From Bacteroides_E sp964583185 (GTDB lineage Bacteria; Bacteroidota; Bacteroidia; Bacteroidales; Bacteroidaceae): a stretch of DNA of 15,566 nucleotides. The stretch lies in contig CAZOVL010000066.1 in NCBI GenBank assembly GCA_964583185.1, positions 1-15,566 on the forward strand, given 5' to 3'. Each line of letters starts with the position of its first letter. Position 1 is the stretch's first letter. Below the pieces are notes generated by a model. It was not told the DNA's origin, did not search any database, and worked only from the letters and a program-made list of their open reading frames with translations. Shown here one piece after another: positions 1-6,864 of this stretch. A program made the position numbers and the translations under genes.

Positions 1-2
1 CA

Positions 3-227
3 ACAGAAAAAGAAGATGGGATGATTATATTTACTCCGGCAGGAGAAGTGGAAGAGAACAAAACGAAATTTGCTTATTTTATTTATTCAAATGTAGGGTA
101 CAGATACCAAGCAAATAGTGGTTTCTTATTTAGAGTGGGAATTAGTCCTTCTTTCAACTTCGGTGACTCACACGCTATAAAGAAAAATCCATTTATTCCT
201 TATTTAAGTTTGGGATACTCCTTCTAA
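3..227 (+). CDS. C-terminal end of an outer-membrane beta-barrel-like protein (5' end outside window)
   Basis: The reading frame is open at the left edge and ends with TAA at 225-227, so only the last 74 or so residues are seen. The ATG at 21 is probably internal, because the frame continues upstream of it without a stop. Residues alternate between hydrophobic and polar (FAYFIYSNVGYRYQ, then FLFRVGISPSFNF), and the protein ends in LGYSF. A terminal aromatic residue after alternating strands is the usual signature of an outer-membrane beta-barrel protein recognised by the BAM machinery. No named family can be assigned from this fragment. The gene converges on the GH43 gene of the PUL and marks the downstream end of that operon. 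Confidence 0.6.
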   Translation, partial: TEKEDGMIIFTPAGEVEENKTKFAYFIYSNVGYRYQANSGFLFRVGISPSFNFGDSHAIKKNPFIPYLSLGYSF

Positions 228-256
228 TCCTAATTACATTTCAGTTTCTTAGAGCT

Positions 257-327
257 CCTAGACCCAAGGCCCATCGGTCTAGGAGAGAACAGCCTTCGGT
301 CCTAGACCGAAGGCTGTTTGGTCTAGG
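257..327. repeat. Tandem pair of palindromic units CCTAGACC-N11-GGTCTAGG
   Basis: Two 27-bp units lie 44 bp apart at 257-283 and 301-327. Each has the perfect arms CCTAGACC and GGTCTAGG around an 11-nt loop. The two loops share AAGGC at the same place, so the units look like diverged copies of one element. In unit 1 the pairing extends outward to 255-264 with 276-285; in unit 2, 298-308 pairs perfectly with 320-330. The cluster sits between two convergent genes and has no coding potential. It may act as a two-way transcription barrier or be an intergenic repeat of the genome. Its function is not shown by the sequence. Confidence 0.75.
288..318. terminator. Strong hairpin, probable bidirectional terminator between convergent genes
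   Basis: AACAGCCTTCGGTC (288-301) and GACCGAAGGCTGTT (305-318) form a perfect 14-bp stem around the 3-nt loop CTA. It lies 61 bp past the stop of the rightward gene and 65 bp past the stop of the leftward GH43 gene, where a shared terminator would be expected. Neither strand has a long U tract after the stem, only a short TTT on the plus strand, so classical intrinsic termination is not certain. This stem uses part of the second repeat unit (301-327), so the two structures exclude each other. Confidence 0.6.
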
Positions 328-382
328 ACCGCCGAAACACCTATCAGATAAGGGTTACAGAAACTCTATTTTCTTACAGAAT

Positions 383-1507
383 CTAATTTACAGGATAGGT
401 TACCTCAATCCTTCTCTCTACCCATGTCGGTCCATCTATCCAAAATCTTCCATCTTTAAAAGATACAGGTTCTATTCCTAATTGAGGTGTCTTTTCCCAA
501 TCTTCTAAATTATGGCAGTATGGATAACTTCTTTGTTCATCCATCAAATAATGACATGAATTCCATAGATTTCCATCAGGTCCAATAAACAAAGCATTAT
601 GTCCTGTTTCACAATAAGGGTCTTGTGAGTCTTGAAACATCAAATGATCATAACCTCCTTCACGAGCTAATTCAGGCCTATAATTCTTCTTTCGAGTTCC
701 AAATATTGGTTCTCTAGAAACAAGTTCCCAAGGACCAAGAGGATTAGCTGACTTTAAAAGCCCAACCTCATATCCACGTGTCCAAGAGGAAAAAAACATA
801 AAGTAGGTATTATCCCGTTTAATTACAAAAGGACCTTCAATTCCACCAATCATCCAATCAGGATTTCCTGGGGATCTTTTATCTAGAAACTTATCTAACT
901 CACTAATTAATACACCTTTAGATAAATCTATTTTTGCTTGAAAAAGTCCATTTCCACTACAATAAAAATAAGTTTGTCCATCATCATCTTCAAATAAAGT
1001 TGCATCATTATTGTATTGTTGCGTTAAAGGACCATTGACAAATTCATAGGGACCAACCACATTGTCTGAAGAAAACAACCACACACTATGAGTAGCCATG
1101 CCTTTAGGGTCTTCTTCTGTAACCTTTCCACTATTTACAGTAAGCCAATATTTATTTTGTATATAATGGATTTCAGGAGCCCAAAAACGTCCATTGTATG
1201 GACAATCATCGGATAACAGGCTAGAATCTATCAACCACGAATGATGACTCCAAGTAATAAGGTCGTCTGAAACTAACAATCGCACTCCCGGATTAAATCC
1301 GGTCCAAATAGGATTTGAAGTTCCTGTACAATACCATTGATCTTCCACTTTTATTATAAAATGGTCACGCATAGATAAATTCACATCACGTATGATTGGA
1401 TTTGTATAACGAAAAGTTTTTTGTTCATTTATATCTATCAGTTTTAACTGCCCATCAACAGAAAGGGTTAAAAAAAACAAGAAAAAAGTAGATATATAAA
1501 TTCTCAT
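383..1507 (-). CDS. GH43 family glycoside hydrolase, exported
   Basis: A 374-residue five-bladed beta-propeller glycosidase, last gene of the PUL operon. Residues 1-19 form a signal peptide (YISTFFLFFLTL core) without a lipobox cysteine, so the product should be periplasmic. GH43 hallmarks occur in order: a general-base candidate Asp48 in MRDHFII, the motif WAPEIH (109-114), the pKa-modulating Asp168 in NNDATLFEDDDG, the catalytic acid Glu224 in GGIEGPF, and a propeller-centre His303 in ETGHNALF. The first motif has Asp-His where most GH43 proteins have Asp-Pro. The family contains alpha-L-arabinofuranosidases, beta-xylosidases and others; next to GH115, trimming of xylan-derived oligosaccharides is the best inference. 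Subfamily and exact specificity are not readable. It lies 69 bp after susD, a wider gap than elsewhere in the operon. Confidence 0.9.
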   Translation of the reverse strand: MRIYISTFFLFFLTLSVDGQLKLIDINEQKTFRYTNPIIRDVNLSMRDHFIIKVEDQWYCTGTSNPIWTGFNPGVRLLVSDDLITWSHHSWLIDSSLLSDDCPYNGRFWAPEIHYIQNKYWLTVNSGKVTEEDPKGMATHSVWLFSSDNVVGPYEFVNGPLTQQYNNDATLFEDDDGQTYFYCSGNGLFQAKIDLSKGVLISELDKFLDKRSPGNPDWMIGGIEGPFVIKRDNTYFMFFSSWTRGYEVGLLKSANPLGPWELVSREPIFGTRKKNYRPELAREGGYDHLMFQDSQDPYCETGHNALFIGPDGNLWNSCHYLMDEQRSYPYCHNLEDWEKTPQLGIEPVSFKDGRFWIDGPTWVERRIEVTYPVN

Positions 1508-1571
1508 AATAAATTAATCTTTTTAATTAAGGAAATTGTTTATTAACATATCAATCTTTCATCAAATAAAA

Positions 1572-1585
1572 GGCTATTAATAGCC
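1572..1585. repeat. Perfect 14-bp palindrome over the susD stop codon
   Basis: GGCTATTAATAGCC reads the same on both strands and spans the susD stop (TAA on the minus strand, 1577-1579). In RNA it could form a 5-bp stem with a UUAA loop at the start of the 69-nt gap before GH43. This could stabilise or process the upstream susCD message, or it may be coincidence. No T tract follows, so a terminator is unlikely. Confidence 0.4.
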
Positions 1586-3652
1586 AGGATTTTGAGGATT
1601 AGAATCAGCGGGTTCTAAACGATCAATATGTTTCTGAGGAATAGGTCGAAAACGATGAAAAGGCTTTATATCTGTAGCTGAAACAACATCATTGCGTTCT
1701 AAAATTCGTTTCACAAAAAAATCTGCTCCATTACGAACTAATTGCTCAAAACGATGTAACTCTCCTTCCAATTCACGTCCATATTCATCTAGAAAAAACA
1801 CAAGTAACTCCTCTTCGTTCATTTGATTTAGAAAATCAGATGAGACTTTCATTGCATTTTCCGTTGATTTAGTAAAATCAATAAAATCACCTCCATCATA
1901 TTTATAATAATGAGGAGTTTTCTTCTCTCCCTCTTTCCAAGCTGCACGTATACGTACTTTATTCAATGCCTTGGCAGAATTCACAAAATCCCCCTTTAAA
2001 GCTAAAGCTTCAGCTAACATAATATACGTTTCGCCCAAGCGATAACAAAAATAATCACGATAACCAGATTGATCATTAGCAGATGTTCGTCGACTATCTA
2101 AATATTTAATTAAAGAAGGGTAAGAATTGCGGATACCATCACGATCACCTCTTTCACTCATTCCTGGACGTTTTATTGACTGCATAGGAATATACCAATA
2201 CGACTCCATCGCACGTGCATAAGCTAATTTCTCCGCTCTTGTTCCAGAAGAAAAACGATTATCAAGATTCTCAATGGAGTATACAATTGCACTATCACCC
2301 AATTCAAAACGTTGAGACCCCTCAACTTTACCTATAGAAGTAGGCTCAAAACTACCACATGAATTTGAAAAAGTATCCCAAGTAACATTAGGAGTTTGAT
2401 TTGAGAAGTATACCCAAACATGAGATTTATAAAGGCGGGAATCTATTAGTTTCCCATGCATATTACTCTCATAATATTGTGGTCCATATATCCCATCATC
2501 TGCATAAAGAAATGGTGTAGGAGAAGCTCTTCTCCATGGGCGACCAGTTATAAGATCTCTCCCAATTCCAATATTTTTCCCCCATTCAGCATTACTTGAA
2601 CCTTTACCATTAACAGTAACTAAAGGCATACCTTCTGCCATAGATGTAAACATCATATGTAACCAGTTTCCTCCATTATTTACATCAGTAGCTAACTGAT
2701 TATTATAAAAATGATCTGTAGAGAATTGGATGTTGAAAAGAACTTCTGAGCCGGAATAATCATCAGGCGATGGTCCTCCTGTCTTAGGATTATATCTCCA
2801 AAGATCAGAGTAATCAGTAGCTAATTCATGTAAACTACCACTTCCAGCTTCTTTTCCAAAATTACATACAGCACTAGCATACTTTATTGCATTATCCAAA
2901 TCTTCACTACTAGCTCCACGATCTTCATTCATATGAGAGTCACTTTGACCATTACCTGCCCACTTTTGGCTATACCTAAAAAGATAAGACTTAGCTAATA
3001 AATGGCCAGCAGCACCTTTATTTACTCTTCCATAATCTCCAGTTACACAACCATTTTGATCAGCCCAAGGTAATTTATTGTATGCATCAGTTGCATCAGA
3101 GATAATTTGCATCCAAATCTCTTTCTGCAAAGAGCGAACAAAGTTAAGCTTAGGAGCATCAATAGGTTCTAACACTAGCGGGCAATCACCATAGTGAATA
3201 GCAAGAACAGAATAATAGTATGCACGAAGAAATTTCAACTCACCTTCTCTTATATTTTTCAGATCTTCATTCATCGTTTTATTCTCATATAAATATTTCA
3301 ACCCTAAATTTGCTCTAGCAACACCATTATAACAATCTGTCCAGAAAGCAGAGAAAGTTTCATTAGCAGGATTCATTGCAGAAGTGTATAAAGCAAAATC
3401 TGTTCCACCATCTCCTCCAATAGTATACATATCAGTACCTATTTCCTGAAAAATAATACCAGATGGAGTATTAGATGTTGAGAACATACCCCTTCCATTT
3501 TGATAACAAGAAACAACTAACGCCTCAAGTCCCTCTTCTGTTTCATAGTAAGTATAATCAGTGTTATAACCTTTTTCTTCTAAAAAATCCGAGCAAGATA
3601 AAAGCAAACAACTGATAATTCCTATTGTTAATATTTTTTTTATACTCTTCAT
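1577..3652 (-). CDS. susD-like: SusD/RagB-like surface glycan-binding lipoprotein
   Basis: A 691-residue SusD-family protein that should cap the SusC channel on the cell surface and bind the incoming glycan. The N-terminus has a type II signal with lipobox LLSC, so Cys20 is the lipidated residue. The following SDFLEE is acidic, compatible with Bacteroidota surface-lipoprotein export. Family marks are the early helix region around YYETEEGLEAL, the helix LKFLRAYYYSVLAIHYGDCP, and the C-terminal core near residues 535-575 with YRLGETYIMLAEAL and KVRIRAAW. It ends in QNPGY, a typical SusD ending. It is longer than most relatives (commonly about 500-600 residues), the extra length lying in the middle, where ligand-binding loops occur. 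It starts 21 bp after the susC stop, as expected for a co-transcribed partner. Confidence 0.96.
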   Translation of the reverse strand: MKSIKKILTIGIISCLLLSCSDFLEEKGYNTDYTYYETEEGLEALVVSCYQNGRGMFSTSNTPSGIIFQEIGTDMYTIGGDGGTDFALYTSAMNPANETFSAFWTDCYNGVARANLGLKYLYENKTMNEDLKNIREGELKFLRAYYYSVLAIHYGDCPLVLEPIDAPKLNFVRSLQKEIWMQIISDATDAYNKLPWADQNGCVTGDYGRVNKGAAGHLLAKSYLFRYSQKWAGNGQSDSHMNEDRGASSEDLDNAIKYASAVCNFGKEAGSGSLHELATDYSDLWRYNPKTGGPSPDDYSGSEVLFNIQFSTDHFYNNQLATDVNNGGNWLHMMFTSMAEGMPLVTVNGKGSSNAEWGKNIGIGRDLITGRPWRRASPTPFLYADDGIYGPQYYESNMHGKLIDSRLYKSHVWVYFSNQTPNVTWDTFSNSCGSFEPTSIGKVEGSQRFELGDSAIVYSIENLDNRFSSGTRAEKLAYARAMESYWYIPMQSIKRPGMSERGDRDGIRNSYPSLIKYLDSRRTSANDQSGYRDYFCYRLGETYIMLAEALALKGDFVNSAKALNKVRIRAAWKEGEKKTPHYYKYDGGDFIDFTKSTENAMKVSSDFLNQMNEEELLVFFLDEYGRELEGELHRFEQLVRNGADFFVKRILERNDVVSATDIKPFHRFRPIPQKHIDRLEPADSNPQNPGY

Positions 3653-3673
3653 ATTGTATTTTATTAAGTTTGA

Positions 3674-6600
3674 TTAGAATGTAAGATTAATTCCAAAAAT
3701 ATAGTTTTTCATAGTTATCGGATCGCTATAAGCTTCTTGCTTGTTATTATATGCTCGAGTAGCTTTAACAGATCCTTCTGGATCGTTATTTGGATAGCTT
3801 GTAATAGTAAACGGATTTTGTAGCTGAACATAAAATCGTATTCGTTCTAAACTAATACGTCTCGTTAAGTTTTGAGGAAGGGTATATCCTAAAGTTACAT
3901 CTGAAACTCTAACAAAATCGCCTTTACTATACCAATAAGCTTCACGATGTGTCTGATCTGCATCACCTTTTGTTGGTTTTCGAAAGGATGTATGAATGTT
4001 TTCAGGAGTCCAATATGCACTTGCTCTAGTATTCATGCGTCCATCATGTCCTACTCCTGGATCACAATAAATAGTATGTCCAAACATACCATACATAAAC
4101 ACATAAAAATCAAAGTTTTTATATTGAAAGGAGTTCCCCATTCCAACTGTCCATTTAGGCATTTTTTGACCACGTATATCACGATCTTCATCATTAATTT
4201 TGTAGTCATTATTGAGATCAACAAATCGCAGATCTCCTGGTTTATAAGAGTGTCCGTTGGAATTAAATTTTGCCATCTCTTCTATATCTTCTTTTGAATA
4301 CCCCCAAACATGTTTTGTATTAATATAATCATAATATGTATCCACAGGATAGCCTACAAACCACATATTTGCAATGTCTTTATCTAGACCTGTAGAAAGT
4401 TCAACAATTTTCTCCTTATTCGTCGCGAACTGCAATGAAGTAAGCCATCTAAAATCTTTAGTTTCAATATTGACGGTTTCTAATGTAACTTCAACTCCCA
4501 TATTCTCTGTTTCTCCAACATTTTCAATTATACTTCCGAATCCGGATACTTCAGGTAGCACACGAGGCATCAAAAGATCATATGTGTTTTGCTTATATAC
4601 TTCAATAGAACCCGAAATGCGCCCTTTAAAGAAACCATAATCAAGACCAATATTATATTGATTTGTTGTTTCCCATGATAGCTTTTTATTAGATAATGAA
4701 CTCGGAGCATATCCAATAACACCAGAATTTCCCCATGTATAACGGCTACTTGTAATTTTACCTATAGTCTGATAAGGATTAACAGAGGAATTCCCCGTTT
4801 TACCATATCCAAAACGCAACTTCAAATTACTTATTACATCTATATCTCTTATGAATGATTCATCTGAAATACGCCAAGCTAAAGCTACTGAAGGAAAAGC
4901 GACCCATTTGTGTCCTTCAGCCAAACGAGAAGAGCCATCATAGCGAATCGAAGCTGTCAGCATATAGCGATTATCCTTAAATCCATAAATGGCACGACCC
5001 ATCCATGACATCATAGTCCATTGGGTAAATCCACTTGTTATACCTTGTGTTTCTGCAACCCCTAGATTATAATATAATTGAGATTCCATAGGGAGACCAA
5101 CTCCACTTACTGTAATTGGCTCACTAGTTAACTTTTGAGTTGATTGAACAACTGTAAAATTCATACTATGTTTCCCTATATTTTTTGAATACCCTAAAAT
5201 ATTTTCAAATGTCCATCCTCGTTCAAACATCAGCTTTTGTTCAGCTTTAGCATTACCAAAGCCTTGTGAAGTAGAAGCTTTTGAATAAAACATTTGTTCT
5301 TGACCACTATAATAGTTTGTACCAAAATTAGCTCTATATGATAAACCATTATTTAGCTTTATTTGAGTGTAGAGTGTAGCCTCGATTTGATTTCGTTTTG
5401 TTATTCCATCTGTACCTGTAAAATCATAAAAAGGATTCCACAACATACCTTCTCCTGTTGGATGAGGGACAAGCCCCAATGAAGGATCTCCATCTTTTGT
5501 TACATCACCACCTACACCATAGTCTCCTTCTCCTCCAGGAGAATAGTATGGTGTTCCCAAGGGGTTCCAATTACCACCAACTCCTGTACCATTGAAATAC
5601 TCCCAATAAGCAAAGTTAGTTGTTGCTCCCATGGTTATATATTTGCCTAAATTTTGATCCAAATTTAAACGTAACGTATATCTTTTTCTATAAGAGCGAG
5701 GCGTAATTCCCTTATTGTCCATAAACGAACCAGAAAGAAACACCTTGGTGTCCTTACCACCACCACGAATACTTATATTATGATTTTGGGAGATTGTTTC
5801 ATTACGTAAACCTGCTCCTTGCCAATCAAATCCACGAAGTTTTGATGAGTCATACACATCACCATCCCATGCTCTACGAACAGACTCAAGTACATATCCT
5901 GATAAATCACGTGAACCAACATATTCTAATTGTTTATCATACTCCCAACTAGGTGTTAAACTTGGATAGGTAGAGGATGGATCAATAACATATCCCCCTT
6001 CTCCATCATAAATATATTTTCGATCGGCCTCACGCAAATATTCAAGATATTCTGCAGGGCCAAACACTTTACGATACTCATCTATTTTACCCATTGATAA
6101 ATAACCATTGTATTCTACACTTACCTTACCAGATTCACCTTTCTTTGTTGTTACAAGAATAACACCATTAGCACCACGAGCACCATAAATAGCAGTTGCT
6201 GAAGCATCTTTCAACACTTCAATAGATGCCACATCCGAAGGGTTTATTACACTTATTCCGCTAGATGAAGGTATTCCATCTACTACAAACAAAGGATCAT
6301 TTGAAGCACTTATGGATCGGTTTCCACGTATACGGATTATTGGATCTGAATTTAAACCTGCACCTGCAACCATTACTCCCGCAGCTTTCCCTCGTAATGC
6401 TTCCTGAATTGTTGTTGGTGCAGTAGCCATCAATTGTTCTGATTTTACTGAAGTTATAGAACCTGTTAAATCTCTCTTCTTAGATGTACCATATCCCACA
6501 ACGACAACTTCATCCAATGTTTCAGAGTCTTCACTCAGAACAACATTAATTGAGTTTTTTCCTTCGACACCAAAAGATTCACTTTTATACCCAATGAACG

Positions 6601-6832
6601 ACACTAGTATTCTTCCTTGAGCAGAAACATTCAAAGAAAACTTTCCATCTAAATCTGTAATTGTACCATTAGTTGTTCCTACTTCTGTTACATTAGCACC
6701 AATAATGGGTTCTCCAATCACATCATTCACGGTTCCCGTTATTAATCGGTTTTGTGCTACTACCCATAATGAGTTAGAACAAAATAAAACCAATAAAATT
6801 AATAGTTTAAATTTAAAACTGCTGTTTTTCAT
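3674..6832 (-). CDS. susC-like: SusC/RagA-like TonB-dependent outer-membrane transporter
   Basis: A 1052-residue TonB-dependent transporter for oligosaccharide import. Residues 1-27 are a signal peptide ending WVVAQ. Residues about 30-105 are the carboxypeptidase-D-regulatory-like domain (ITGTVND, then IIGANV, TDLDGKFSL, VSFIGY). The TonB-box-like LDEVVVVGYG follows at 106-115. The plug domain includes IRIRGNRSI, PLFVVDGIP, and SIEVLKDASATAIYGARGAN. The rest is the 22-strand barrel, ending in IFGINLTF with a C-terminal Phe for membrane insertion. It starts 32 bp after the GH115 stop and is followed within 21 bp by its SusD partner. Energy comes from TonB-ExbBD, encoded elsewhere. Nothing in the sequence fixes the ligand; context suggests glucuronic-acid-decorated xylan fragments. 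The reading frame is intact. Confidence 0.97.
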   Translation of the reverse strand: MKNSSFKFKLLILLVLFCSNSLWVVAQNRLITGTVNDVIGEPIIGANVTEVGTTNGTITDLDGKFSLNVSAQGRILVSFIGYKSESFGVEGKNSINVVLSEDSETLDEVVVVGYGTSKKRDLTGSITSVKSEQLMATAPTTIQEALRGKAAGVMVAGAGLNSDPIIRIRGNRSISASNDPLFVVDGIPSSSGISVINPSDVASIEVLKDASATAIYGARGANGVILVTTKKGESGKVSVEYNGYLSMGKIDEYRKVFGPAEYLEYLREADRKYIYDGEGGYVIDPSSTYPSLTPSWEYDKQLEYVGSRDLSGYVLESVRRAWDGDVYDSSKLRGFDWQGAGLRNETISQNHNISIRGGGKDTKVFLSGSFMDNKGITPRSYRKRYTLRLNLDQNLGKYITMGATTNFAYWEYFNGTGVGGNWNPLGTPYYSPGGEGDYGVGGDVTKDGDPSLGLVPHPTGEGMLWNPFYDFTGTDGITKRNQIEATLYTQIKLNNGLSYRANFGTNYYSGQEQMFYSKASTSQGFGNAKAEQKLMFERGWTFENILGYSKNIGKHSMNFTVVQSTQKLTSEPITVSGVGLPMESQLYYNLGVAETQGITSGFTQWTMMSWMGRAIYGFKDNRYMLTASIRYDGSSRLAEGHKWVAFPSVALAWRISDESFIRDIDVISNLKLRFGYGKTGNSSVNPYQTIGKITSSRYTWGNSGVIGYAPSSLSNKKLSWETTNQYNIGLDYGFFKGRISGSIEVYKQNTYDLLMPRVLPEVSGFGSIIENVGETENMGVEVTLETVNIETKDFRWLTSLQFATNKEKIVELSTGLDKDIANMWFVGYPVDTYYDYINTKHVWGYSKEDIEEMAKFNSNGHSYKPGDLRFVDLNNDYKINDEDRDIRGQKMPKWTVGMGNSFQYKNFDFYVFMYGMFGHTIYCDPGVGHDGRMNTRASAYWTPENIHTSFRKPTKGDADQTHREAYWYSKGDFVRVSDVTLGYTLPQNLTRRISLERIRFYVQLQNPFTITSYPNNDPEGSVKATRAYNNKQEAYSDPITMKNYIFGINLTF

Positions 6833-6864
6833 ACTTGTATAATTGGTTAATAAAAAATAGAATT

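Noticed and set aside
257..330. A short CRISPR-like array
   Set aside because: Only two repeat units are present, they are palindromic with variable loops, there are no spacers of regular size and no cas genes are nearby.
3947..4640. Plus-strand open frames of 116 and 88 codons
   Set aside because: They lie opposite the conserved SusC barrel, have no family resemblance and read as shadows of the real gene.
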